Part shown: one piece after another, positions 18,303 through 26,368 of the stretch
Numbering within the stretch: the stretch's first letter is position 1
Layout of the letters: each line of letters starts with the position of its first letter
The notes under the pieces: model-generated
What the model was told of the DNA's origin: nothing
Databases searched by the model: none
The model's input: only the letters and a program-made list of their open reading frames with translations
Program-made: the position numbers and the translations under genes
Source of the DNA: Candidatus Dormiibacter sp.
GTDB taxonomy: Bacteria > Chloroflexota > Dormibacteria > UBA8260
Length of the DNA stretch: 64,000 nt
Reading direction: 5' to 3'
Assembly (NCBI GenBank): GCA_025450495.1
Contig: JANWHI010000087.1
Span: 9,611-73,610, forward strand

Positions 18303-19780
18303 TGGCAGCGACCCCAACACCGTCCCTGAGGCTTCCTGAGCGGCGGCTGCTGATCGGCGGCGAGTGGGTCGACGCCGTGTCGGGAGCCACGCAGGCCACC
18401 GAGAACCCCGCCACAGGTGAGGAGATCACCAAGGTCGCCCGCGCCGGTGCGGCCGACGCGGAGCGGGCCGTATCCGCCGCGCGGGCCGCGTTCGATTCCG
18501 GGCCATGGACGACGATGAGCGCAGCCGATCGCGGCCGCCTCATCGCCCGGCTGGCCGGCCTCGTCGACCAGAATCGCGATGATCTGGTTGCCCTGGAATC
18601 GCTGGACGGTGGCAAGCCGCTTCGGGCCACCGCGCGCCAGGATCTCCCCGCCGTCATCGACTGCCTGGAGTACTACGCGGGCTGGGCAGACAAGATCAAG
18701 GGCGATGTCGTCCCGGCGCGGCCTGACGCGCTCACCTATCTGCGCCGCGAGCCGGTTGGAGTCGTCGTCGGCATCGTGCCCTGGAACTTCCCGCTGATGA
18801 ACGCGGTCTGGAAGATCGCACCAGCGCTCGCCAGCGGCTGTGTCATGGTCTTGAAACCGTCCGAGCTCACCCCGCTGACCGCGCTGCGGCTCGGCGAGCT
18901 GGGGCTGGAGGCCGGTCTGCCTGCGGGAGTGCTCAACGTCGTTCCCGGGCTGGGCAACGAGGTCGGCAGCGCACTGGTGGCGGATCCGCGCGTCGACAAG
19001 ATCTCCTTCACGGGGTCGCCGGCAGTCGGCAAGACGATCATGCGCGCGGCGGCTGAGAACGTCACCCGGATCGGTCTCGAGCTGGGCGGCAAGTCCGCGA
19101 ACATCGTGTTTGCCGACGCGGATCTCCCTGCCGCGGTCACCGCAGCGACGTCCGGGGTGTTCTTCAACGCCGGCCAGGTGTGCTCGGCGGGATCGCGGAT
19201 CCTGGTCCATGACGCTGCGCGCGATGAGTTCGTGCAACGGCTGGCCGATACTGCGGCCACGATCCGCGTCGGAGACCCACAGGATCCGACCACGCGGATG
19301 GGTCCGATCATCTCGGCCAAGCAGTTGAACCGGGTCACCGGCTACATAGCGATCGGCACGGAGGAAGGCGCCAGGCTTGTCACCGGCGGAAGCCGGCTGG
19401 ACCGCCCGGGGTACTTCGTCGAACCGACGGTGTTCACCGATGTCCGCGGGGACATGCGCATCGCCCAGGAGGAGATCTTCGGTCCGGTGGCGTCGGTGAT
19501 CGGCTTCACCGATGAGGACGAGGCCATCGCCATCGCCAATGGCACCGCCTACAGCCTGGCTGCCGCGGTGTGGAGCCGGGATGTGACCCGTGTCCACCGC
19601 GTTGCCCATCGCCTGCGCGCCGGAACCGTGTGGGTCAACACGTACGGCCAGACCAACACGCGCCTGCCCTGGGGCGGCGCCGGCGGCGACTCCGGCATCG
19701 GGCGCGAGCTCGGCGAGGCCGCGCTGGCCAACTACACCGAGACCAAGACCATCTGGATCAACCTTCGAGGGGATACGTAG
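18302..19780 (+). CDS. Aldehyde dehydrogenase family protein (second)
   Basis: A 492-residue aldehyde dehydrogenase of the betaine-aldehyde/gamma-aminobutyraldehyde dehydrogenase-like group. Asn162 (PWNFP), Lys185 (LKPSE), FTGSP at 236-240, Glu260 (LELGGKSANIV) and Cys294 (NAGQVCSAGSR) are all present, so it should be active. The start ATG overlaps the CoA-transferase stop (TGATG). In the proposed pathway it would oxidise the aldehyde released by the ThDP lyase to a shorter acid. It ends the gapless part of the operon. Confidence 0.93.
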   Translation: MAATPTPSLRLPERRLLIGGEWVDAVSGATQATENPATGEEITKVARAGAADAERAVSAARAAFDSGPWTTMSAADRGRLIARLAGLVDQNRDDLVALESLDGGKPLRATARQDLPAVIDCLEYYAGWADKIKGDVVPARPDALTYLRREPVGVVVGIVPWNFPLMNAVWKIAPALASGCVMVLKPSELTPLTALRLGELGLEAGLPAGVLNVVPGLGNEVGSALVADPRVDKISFTGSPAVGKTIMRAAAENVTRIGLELGGKSANIVFADADLPAAVTAATSGVFFNAGQVCSAGSRILVHDAARDEFVQRLADTAATIRVGDPQDPTTRMGPIISAKQLNRVTGYIAIGTEEGARLVTGGSRLDRPGYFVEPTVFTDVRGDMRIAQEEIFGPVASVIGFTDEDEAIAIANGTAYSLAAAVWSRDVTRVHRVAHRLRAGTVWVNTYGQTNTRLPWGGAGGDSGIGRELGEAALANYTETKTIWINLRGDT

Positions 19781-19820
19781 CGGCCTCGACCCCCGCCGCC
19801 GCGAAAGTAAAGTCGATGCG

Positions 19821-20678
19821 GTGGCCGTCCTCCTCGCGCTGATTGCGGCCATCGCATACGGAGTCTCTGACTTCCTCGCCGGCCTGATGTCGCGCAGGGC
19901 CAGTGTGTTCATGGTCACGCTCATCTCTGAAGCGGTGTCCACGGTCGTCGTCTGTGCGGCCCTGCCCTTCTCGGGCGGGGTTGTCGACGGCGCCTCGCTT
20001 GCCTGGGGCGGCATCGCAGGTGTGGGCGCCGGCGGCGGCGCGATGTTTCTCTACCGTGGCCTGGCCCGGGGCAGCATGAGCATCGTCGGACCTGTGAGCG
20101 CGGTGGTCACGGCCGCCGGTTCGGCGACGGTGGGCCTGGGCCTCGGTGAGCGCCCCGGGCCGGTCACCGTCGCCGGCATCGTGCTGGCGTGCATCGCGGT
20201 TGCCCTGGTCTCGATGAGTGAGCCGACCGGGCGAGTCTCACGGGGTGAGGCGTGGCGCGCGTTGCTCAACGCGACAGCCGCGGGGATCGGCTTTGCGGTG
20301 CTCTTTGTCGGGCTCAATCGCGCGGGAGGGGGTGCCGGCCTATGGCCGGTCGCGGCCGCCACGCTGATGGCGACGCTTCTCGCTCTGATCGCCGTGGTGA
20401 TCGCGGTGCTGCGCAGTCACGAGCAGGTTGGCAGCATCCGGCGCATCTCGTCGGGCAGTTTGGCGGTGGGCGTGCTCGGCGGTGGCGCCACGGTCGCGTA
20501 CTTCGTGGCCACTCATCGCGGCCTGCTGACGGTGACCGCGGTGGTCACCTCCCTGTATCCCGCCACCACAGTGCTGCTGGCGCTGGCCGTTCTGCGCGAG
20601 CGGATGCGTCGCGTCCAGACTCTCGGGGCTGGGCTGGCCGCGGTGGCGGTGGCACTGCTGTCGACAGCAGGTGGATAG
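19821..20678 (+). CDS. EamA/DMT-family permease
   Basis: A 285-residue membrane protein made of two EamA repeats, about ten helices, starting VAVLLALIAAIAYGVSDFLAGL. Family features include FLYRGLARGSMSIVGPVSAV in the first repeat and the matching TAVVTSLYPATTVLLALAVL in the second. Drug/metabolite transporters of this type export or import amino acids, purines or other small metabolites. The start is GTG at 19821, 40 nt after the aldehyde dehydrogenase; the upstream frame extension is shadow. It may belong to the same transcript and handle a pathway product. Confidence 0.85.
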   Translation: MAVLLALIAAIAYGVSDFLAGLMSRRASVFMVTLISEAVSTVVVCAALPFSGGVVDGASLAWGGIAGVGAGGGAMFLYRGLARGSMSIVGPVSAVVTAAGSATVGLGLGERPGPVTVAGIVLACIAVALVSMSEPTGRVSRGEAWRALLNATAAGIGFAVLFVGLNRAGGGAGLWPVAAATLMATLLALIAVVIAVLRSHEQVGSIRRISSGSLAVGVLGGGATVAYFVATHRGLLTVTAVVTSLYPATTVLLALAVLRERMRRVQTLGAGLAAVAVALLSTAGG

Positions 20679-20804
20679 CCGGTGCACAGGCGTGGGGCCG
20701 TGTCTCAGCAGGTACACAATGGCCTCGATGGAAGTCCGCCGCTACATCGTGGTGTCGCTGCGCAGTTCATTTGGTTTGGCGTCAGCGACGCATGAGGCAC
20801 AGCC

Positions 20805-21668
20805 ATGATCGATACGCCCGTCCGCCCGCCCGGCACGGTTCGACTGATCGCCACAGACGTCGACGGCACGGTGTTGCTGCCGGAGGCTCCCTGGATATCC
20901 GATCGGACGCTGGCGGCGATCAGACAGGCAATGCTGGCTGGCATGAGCGTGTTGCTGGCCACCGGGCGGCGACCGCAAACCTTGAAGCCATTGGCGTCAG
21001 CCCTCGGCGTGATGGGCCCGGCGATCTGCTGCAACGGCGCGCTCATCTGCGACCTCGACACCATGGCCGTCCTCAGCGACGTCCGCATGTCCGCGGATCA
21101 GGCAGCAGCCGTGATTCGCGACGTCCGCGCGGCCATACCCGGTGTGTGCTTCGCGTGGGCATGCGGGCTCAGCGGCGGGTGCGACGCGGACTACCTGGCG
21201 ACGATCCCGGCCGAGCGGCGTCTGATGATCCCGAGTGCGCACGCCGACCCGAGAGGCTTTCTCCTCGAGACTGTCGACGATATCGAAGCACACATCGCCA
21301 GCGGCGTGACCCGCATCGTCGTCAAGCACCCGGCCTGGCCGGTGACCGATGTCCTCGCTGCGGCGGCTGCCGCCGCCGGGGACCGTGCCATGGTCACATG
21401 GTCGCACGCGCCGTTTGCAGAGATCCATGCGCCGGCTGTCAGCAAGGCAGCGGCGCTTGCCCAGCTGTGCGCGGCCGCGAGGGTGGACCGCTCCGACGTG
21501 GTTGCGATCGGTGACGGCCACAACGATCTCGACATGCTGCTCTGGGCGGGCCGGGGCATCGCCATGGGCAACGCCCACCCTGCCGTGTTGGACGCCGTGC
21601 CCGAGCGCACCCACAGCAACGCCGAGGACGGATTCGCTGCGGTTCTCGAGTCGCTGCTCATCGGCTGA
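20805..21668 (+). CDS. HAD-superfamily (Cof-type) phosphatase
   Basis: A 287-residue HAD hydrolase. All four motifs are visible: DVDGT (motif I nucleophile and acid), ATGRRP (motif II), the lysine of AVSKAAAL (motif III) and GDGHNDLDML (motif IV, metal). The inserted cap domain of about 100 residues places it in the Cof/IIB group, which dephosphorylates sugar phosphates, nucleotides or cofactor intermediates. The substrate is unknown. It has a 126-nt leader without obvious promoter boxes and no clear link to neighbours. Confidence 0.9.
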   Translation: MIDTPVRPPGTVRLIATDVDGTVLLPEAPWISDRTLAAIRQAMLAGMSVLLATGRRPQTLKPLASALGVMGPAICCNGALICDLDTMAVLSDVRMSADQAAAVIRDVRAAIPGVCFAWACGLSGGCDADYLATIPAERRLMIPSAHADPRGFLLETVDDIEAHIASGVTRIVVKHPAWPVTDVLAAAAAAAGDRAMVTWSHAPFAEIHAPAVSKAAALAQLCAAARVDRSDVVAIGDGHNDLDMLLWAGRGIAMGNAHPAVLDAVPERTHSNAEDGFAAVLESLLIG

Positions 21669-21710
21669 CCGGTGCCGACGTGATGTACTAGAGGCTCAGG
21701 AGGTTTGTGC

Positions 21711-22535
21711 ATGACTCAATTTCCCGATCCGTCGCCGGGTCCCACCTCGGGGCCACCGCTGCGCGTCCTGGTCAAGCCTGACCAGGCCATCCCTGTCGGA
21801 GCGCCCCGAGCGGCCGCCGACGGTGGGCCCTACACCCTGCGCGGCAACACGACCAACTTCCAGGTCTCGTACGAGGACTCGCTCGGCGCCGAGGGCCCGG
21901 TCCTCGCTGACGCCGTCCTGGCGACTTGTGAGGCCGACTACATCAGCCTGCGCACGTGGTTTGGCGGGCTGACCCCGGGCGGTCTGCCGTTCACCATCTT
22001 CGTGGTCACCGGCACGTTCGGCGCCTACCACGCCAGCTGTGCCGCAACGGAGCTGCACCTCGCCGCCTTCGACGGCACCAACGCGGACCTGGTGCGCATG
22101 CTCATGGTCGCCGAGGCCGACGAGGTGATGATGGCGGCGCAGAACGTCGGCTGGGATTGTGGTGCCAGCCACGGTGAGGGGCTCTCGCGCGTCCTCTCCA
22201 CGGAACGCTATCCCACGCAACTCGACGGCTTCGCCACCGCCGCCAGCTGGCTGGACTCGAAGCGGCCCGACTGGGTGACCACCACCGAGCAGACCGACCA
22301 GAACTACGTGTCGATCGGGTGCGCCACGCTCTTCATCAACTACCTGCGCCACCAGCTCGGCTACAGCCTGACCGCGATCGTCGGAGCCGGCGCACCCACC
22401 CTGGCGCAGGTCTACACCAACCTCAGTGGCAAGACCGACGGCTTCGCCCCCTTCAACACGCTGCTGCAGAAGCGCTTTCCAGTTGGTCAGCCGAGTGGAC
22501 TGAGCAACGACAACCCCTTCCCCATCGCACCCTGA
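21711..22535 (+). CDS. Uncharacterised protein resembling a degenerate gluzincin peptidase
   Basis: A 274-residue protein I do not recognise by name. ATG at 21711 has GGAGG 7 nt upstream. The layout resembles the peptidase-MA/gluzincin fold: an ISLRTWFGGLTPGGLPFTIFVV stretch, then MVAEADEVMMAAQ in place of an HExxH helix, then HGEGLSRVL in place of the third-ligand helix. Where HExxH is expected the sequence is AEADE (134-138), and a glutamate (Glu156) lies 18 residues further, as in M1-type gluzincins. Both zinc histidines would be missing. No signal peptide or membrane helix is seen. It could be a non-catalytic relative or have a different metal site; the resemblance is by eye. Confidence 0.6.
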   Translation: MTQFPDPSPGPTSGPPLRVLVKPDQAIPVGAPRAAADGGPYTLRGNTTNFQVSYEDSLGAEGPVLADAVLATCEADYISLRTWFGGLTPGGLPFTIFVVTGTFGAYHASCAATELHLAAFDGTNADLVRMLMVAEADEVMMAAQNVGWDCGASHGEGLSRVLSTERYPTQLDGFATAASWLDSKRPDWVTTTEQTDQNYVSIGCATLFINYLRHQLGYSLTAIVGAGAPTLAQVYTNLSGKTDGFAPFNTLLQKRFPVGQPSGLSNDNPFPIAP

Positions 22536-22604
22536 CGGGTGTCACTGCCTTCGACGAGTCATCGCCGCACCAATGAGCAGAACGAGCATCCTCGTCAAGC
22601 GGAA

Positions 22605-23054
22605 TCAGCCTGGGCGATCGTGGCCCTTGGGCCCGTGCGGCTTGGGTCCGTGCGGTTTGGGCCGGTGCGCTTCGCCATGAGGCGGCGGTGGATGCGCTGG
22701 CGCACCGAGGCGCTCCTCGTCGACCCCGGTCTGCGCGCGAAACGCCTTGCGTGCGTAGAGGAGGCGCAGCGCTGCCTCGGTGAGCGCGCTCTCGTCGCCG
22801 CCCACAGCGCGCACCTCCACCTCGGCACCGCGCTTGAGCATCCTGACGCCGTCGACGCCGCAGTCGGTCAGCTCGAGGAGGCGCTTGATGAGCCGTGCGA
22901 TCGCCTCGTCGCGCGGCGAGTAGCGCAGCCGTCCGTGCTCGATGGAGGGGCTGATGATGCCCTGTTCCTCCCAGTAGCGGAGCACGCGAGGGCTCACCCC
23001 AACCCGCTCAGCAAGGCGCGGGATGGCGACGAAGTCGTCGTCTTGATCTGTCAT
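22605..23054 (-). CDS. MerR-family regulator with His/Pro-rich tail
   Basis: A 149-residue regulator. Residues 9-75 form the MerR winged helix: AIPRLAERVGVSPRVLRYWEEQG, then GRLRYSPRDEAIARL. A short helical region follows, and the last 30 residues are a low-complexity tail of repeated PHGPK units and histidines. The tail may bind metal or be disordered. HspR-like and other small MerR proteins have similar size. ATG at 23054 faces the ArsB-like permease gene 80 nt away, which it may control. TATCTT on the minus strand lies close to the ATG, suggesting a leaderless or very short-leader transcript. Confidence 0.85.
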   Translation of the reverse strand: MTDQDDDFVAIPRLAERVGVSPRVLRYWEEQGIISPSIEHGRLRYSPRDEAIARLIKRLLELTDCGVDGVRMLKRGAEVEVRAVGGDESALTEAALRLLYARKAFRAQTGVDEERLGAPAHPPPPHGEAHRPKPHGPKPHGPKGHDRPG

Positions 23055-23134
23055 AATTCTGTAAGATAGTCAGGACCCGGCCGCCGGAGGCTGCGGCCCT
23101 CTCCAGTTCAAGTCGTCAGCCAAGGCGCACCGGC

Positions 23135-24238
23135 GTGCTCATTCACCCTTCAGCATATACCACGAATACGGCACCTTGGCAGGCCGTCCTGGGAGCCGTC
23201 GCCCAGACCTGGCCGCCGTTCGCGCTGGTCGCCGGGCTGCTCCTGATCGGCTTCGTGGCCGCCGGCGACGGCGTCTTCGCGTGGGCCGGATCGCGCATCG
23301 CCGCGTTCCGCGGTGGACCCGCCGTTCTCTTCACCGGACTCCTCGGTCTGGTCGCCTTGGTCACGGCCACTCTCAACCTCGACACCTCCGTCGTCTTCCT
23401 CACTCCGCTGCTGCTCGAGGCGGCGCGTTGCCGCGGTCTCGATGAGCGGCCTTTCCTGTACGGCACCGTGCTGATGTCGAACTCGGCGTCGCTCCTGCTT
23501 CCCGGCTCCAACCTGACCAACCTCCTCGTCCTGGCCGGCTCGCCGGTGTCGGGCGGCGACTACGCACTGAGGATGCTGCTGCCGTGGATTGCCACTGTCG
23601 GCGTCACCTGGCTCGTGGTATGGGCGGCGTACCGGCGCTTCCTCCGCCGCAACGGAAGGTCGCAGCACCAGTCGGTCCGCATGCGTGGCCGTCTCGGCGC
23701 GGTCGCGATTGTGATCGCCGTGGGGCTCGTGCTGCTGCTGCGCAATCCGGCCGTGCCGGTGCTCGGGCTCGGCGTGGGAGTCGCCGCCTGGTGTCTTGTT
23801 GGCCGCCGGATCGAGGCCCGTCGCCTGCTCGGAGCCATGAACCCGGTGACGCTGGCCGCGCTCTTCGCCGGCGCTGTGCTGCTGGGCACGCTGGCCCGTT
23901 CGTGGGGCCTGCCGGCAACCCTGATGAGCAGCGCCAACGCCTGGCAGTCGACGGCGCTCGGTGCCTCGGCGGCGGTGGCGCTGAACAATCTTCCCGCCGC
24001 GTTGCTTCTCAGCTCCTCCCCGCCGGCGCATCCGCTCTTCCTGCTGCTCGGCCTCGACCTCGGCCCCAACCTCGCGGTCACCGGGGCGCTCTCCGCTGTG
24101 CTCTGGATGCGGGTGGCGCGACGACACGGTGCCATGGTGTCGGCAGTCGCGTACTCGAGGCTCGGCTCCGCCGTCGCCGTGCTCTGCCTGGCGGCCGCCG
24201 CGGCGTGCCTGTCGATCGCCTGCTGTTCGGCACCATGA
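23135..24238 (+). CDS. ArsB/NhaD-superfamily (ion transporter) permease
   Basis: A 367-residue polytopic membrane protein. Two diagnostic half-membrane segments are visible: SNSASLLLPGSNLTNLLVL in the first half and ALNNLPAALLLSS in the second, as in ArsB-like arsenite/anion permeases. It is shorter than classical ArsB (about 430 residues). Candidate substrates are arsenite, sulfate-like anions or organic anions. GTG at 23135 is the first start. It is divergent from the MerR gene, so metal- or stress-responsive control is plausible but unproven. Confidence 0.78.
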   Translation: MLIHPSAYTTNTAPWQAVLGAVAQTWPPFALVAGLLLIGFVAAGDGVFAWAGSRIAAFRGGPAVLFTGLLGLVALVTATLNLDTSVVFLTPLLLEAARCRGLDERPFLYGTVLMSNSASLLLPGSNLTNLLVLAGSPVSGGDYALRMLLPWIATVGVTWLVVWAAYRRFLRRNGRSQHQSVRMRGRLGAVAIVIAVGLVLLLRNPAVPVLGLGVGVAAWCLVGRRIEARRLLGAMNPVTLAALFAGAVLLGTLARSWGLPATLMSSANAWQSTALGASAAVALNNLPAALLLSSSPPAHPLFLLLGLDLGPNLAVTGALSAVLWMRVARRHGAMVSAVAYSRLGSAVAVLCLAAAAACLSIACCSAP

Positions 24239-24328
24239 CGACCGCGAGGTGCCACTCCGCGACGCCGGTCCCGTTGGCGTACGATGGCCTTCGCGCCAAG
24301 CGCGCCAGACGGGCGATTGCGAGGGGAC

Positions 24329-25075
24329 ATGCGATCTCGGAGGGGGACGCGGTTCGTGGCCGTGCGTGGTGGCGACCATCGATGGTCTGCGACCGCGAGG
24401 TTGCGCATCACGTTCTGGCTCGTCTACATCGCCGTCGGGGTCGGCTTCTTCGCCGTCTCTGACAACCCCACCTTGGTGCCCGGCGTCGCGGCCTCCGCGC
24501 AGCACGCCGCCGATGCGATGCACCGCATCCTGGCCGGTGCCGCCGCCACGCCTCCCGTCGCACCGACCGCGCCGGTGCTGCCGCCCCAGCAGGCGCGGGT
24601 CAGCGCCCCCGGCCCGGGCGCGACCAGCGCCCCGAGCTCGATCGAGCCGCCGATCGGGCTGGTTCTGCCCACCGCAGCGACGGTCCCTGCGACGCGCGCC
24701 CCGGCGAGGTGGTCAAGCGCGGACTGTGCCTGGGCGAGCGCCACGCTGACCCGCGACGCTCAGCTCGACCTCGATGAGGCCGCGGCTGTGCAGAGCGGCG
24801 GCGACAGCCGGTACGGGAGCAGCGCAGCGCTGGTCGGCTACTACCGCGACTACGCGGCCGAGTGGCTGGCGGTGAACCGATTGGTGGCGGCGATCTGTCA
24901 CGACCACGCCGCCCCGACGTACGCACAGATCAGCCAGGCTGAGGGCTGGTTCACGCAGGCCGAGCAGGCCCACGCCGGCGACAACCTGACCCACCCTGAG
25001 AACGCCGAATGGAACAACGGGTGGATCGGCAACTACCAGCGCATGGTTGCGCTCTTCGCCGGCCTGCCCCACTGA
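24329..25075 (+). CDS. Hypothetical single-pass membrane/secreted protein
   Basis: A protein of 248 residues, not recognised. A basic N-terminus is followed by one hydrophobic helix (LRITFWLVYIAVGVGFFAV), then a Pro/Ala-rich linker of about 80 residues, then a C-terminal soluble part with repeated Trp/Tyr (about 130-248). This suggests anchoring by the N-terminal helix with an extracytoplasmic domain. GAGGGG precedes ATG 24329; an in-frame ATG at 24284 has no ribosome site. It has no clear functional tie to the permease upstream. Confidence 0.7.
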   Translation: MRSRRGTRFVAVRGGDHRWSATARLRITFWLVYIAVGVGFFAVSDNPTLVPGVAASAQHAADAMHRILAGAAATPPVAPTAPVLPPQQARVSAPGPGATSAPSSIEPPIGLVLPTAATVPATRAPARWSSADCAWASATLTRDAQLDLDEAAAVQSGGDSRYGSSAALVGYYRDYAAEWLAVNRLVAAICHDHAAPTYAQISQAEGWFTQAEQAHAGDNLTHPENAEWNNGWIGNYQRMVALFAGLPH

Positions 25076-25175
25076 CGGCGGCGTTCTCACAGGAGCGACG
25101 GTACAGGCTGCCTCCTGCACCGGCGTATCGCAACCCCACAAACAGCCGCAACGCGACGTGTCGCCGCGACGCGCC

Positions 25176-26039
25176 TCAGGCCAGCTCGGGTGGGCTGACT
25201 CCGATGGGGTTGGGGTAGACAAGGCCGCCGGGTGCCATCAATTTCGTCACCAGTCCCCTGAGCAGGCCGAGCAGGCGCTCGCGCCGCGACTCATCCATCT
25301 GCGTCCACGGACCTGAGGCAAGCTCGTCCGTGGTGCGCTCCACCGCCGCGCGCAGAGTATGCCCGGCATCGGTGAGCACACCGTTGGCGTCGAGGAGGCC
25401 GCGTGTTCGCAACCGCTCCTCGGCCTCCTGCCACTGCTCCTCAGTCCAGCCGCGGAAGCTGCGCATCGTGGCCGCATCCACGCCCTTGCCGTGCGCATGT
25501 GCGGTGATCACCGCCTCCACGCCATCCAGCCCGTGGACGGTGAGCGCGGCGACGTGACCATCGAAGCGGTGTTCGCGGAGAAGCGCGCACGCGTGCCAGA
25601 GAGCGAGGTGTGGTGGGTCTGGAACCGGCAGGCCCGCGTGGCCCGCATACAGCGGTCGGCCATCCGCATGCAGGTGCGCGGCTGCATCGAGCGCACGATC
25701 CGCCGCCTCAGCCACATCAGAAGACTCAACGTCGGCGCCCCAGAGGCGGCGCAGCGCGGCGTCGACCGACTCGAGCCGGGCGGCCAGGACGCGCTCCGGG
25801 GTCGAATAGCTCCACGCATCCGGGATGGCGCGGTGCACCATCGCCGGCGCGAAGTTGTGGAACACAGCGGTGACCACCTCCGGGCTCACCGCTCCCATCG
25901 GAGCCGAGCGCGAGGCGAAGTAACCCATCCAGCCGCCACGCAATCCCGCCTCCGCATAGCGTTCGCGCGACTCGGGTGCAAAGTAAACGATCGCGTGGAC
26001 GGGCTCGAAGTGCGTCCAGGCGCGCCGGGTTTGGTTCAC
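25176..26039 (-). CDS. SCO6745-family protein
   Basis: A 287-residue protein of the SCO6745 family, common in high-GC Gram-positive bacteria and of unknown function. Characteristic stretches are VHAIVYFAPESRERYAEAG at the N-terminus, FHNFAPAMVHRAIPDAW, LWHACALLREHRFDGHVAAL and the C-terminal winged-helix-like LRTRGLLDANGVLTDAG. The start is GTG at 26039. The frame is open upstream, but that region reads as a separate short frame with its own strong ribosome site. The gene starts 10 nt after the stop of that 23-codon frame, so translation may be coupled. Confidence 0.8.
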   Translation of the reverse strand: MNQTRRAWTHFEPVHAIVYFAPESRERYAEAGLRGGWMGYFASRSAPMGAVSPEVVTAVFHNFAPAMVHRAIPDAWSYSTPERVLAARLESVDAALRRLWGADVESSDVAEAADRALDAAAHLHADGRPLYAGHAGLPVPDPPHLALWHACALLREHRFDGHVAALTVHGLDGVEAVITAHAHGKGVDAATMRSFRGWTEEQWQEAEERLRTRGLLDANGVLTDAGHTLRAAVERTTDELASGPWTQMDESRRERLLGLLRGLVTKLMAPGGLVYPNPIGVSPPELA

Positions 26040-26049
26040 CGTGTTGCTC

Positions 26050-26121
26050 TCAACCGGCGGCGGTTGGCGCGGCTGCGAACTCGACCTGGGTGTGCAAGGG
26101 GTCGAGCGTCCACCTGCCCAT
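26050..26121 (-). pseudogene. 23-codon YceI-like N-terminal fragment or leader ORF
   Basis: AGGAGGG is followed 6-7 nt later by ATG at 26121 and a 23-codon frame beginning MGRWTLDPLHTQVEFA, then a stop at 26050. The WTLDPLHTQVEFA pattern matches the start of YceI-family lipid-binding proteins (usually about 170-190 residues), but nothing of the remainder is present. It is either a deletion remnant of a yceI-like gene or a leader peptide that couples to the SCO6745-family gene. The excellent ribosome site shows the start is intact. Confidence 0.55.
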
Positions 26122-26256
26122 CGAGAACCCTCCTGTTCACGGCCGCTCACGATGATGGCACAGAGCGCGAGCCACACGGTTCCAGCGCGCGAGGCCGCAC
26201 AGCTGCACCGGCACCAAGCTTCTGCACCATGACGTGGCGGCTCAGGCCCAGCCGGC

Positions 26257-26367
26257 GCTATCCTGCTCAGTGCACGCGGGAGCTCGGACTGGGCTGGGCT
26301 GAGAGGGCGACGCTGAGGGTCGCCGACCGCTGAACCTGACCGGGTAATGCCGGCGTAGGGAGGTAGC
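26257..26367 (+). ncRNA. TPP riboswitch (THI element)
   Basis: The conserved thiamine-pyrophosphate aptamer is unmistakable: CTGAGAG at 26299-26305, the variable helix, then CTGAACCTGACCGGGTAATG and CCGGCGTAGGGA at 26330-26361. AGCTC (26281) can pair with GGGCT just before CTGAGAG to form the pyrimidine-sensor arm. GCTATC (26257-26262) can pair with GGTAGC (26362-26367), but a P1 nearer the core is also possible, so the 5' limit is uncertain. The GGGAGG ribosome site of the downstream gene (26358-26363) is inside or at the edge of the aptamer, and no terminator follows, so ligand binding should block translation. Confidence 0.95.
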
Positions 26368-26368
26368 C

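Noticed and set aside
25349..25365. 17-nt identical sequence also present at 45298-45314
   Set aside because: One copy is inside the SCO6745-family coding region and the other in a promoter; a single chance match of this length is not surprising in 64 kb of GC-rich DNA, and no symmetry or further copies were seen.
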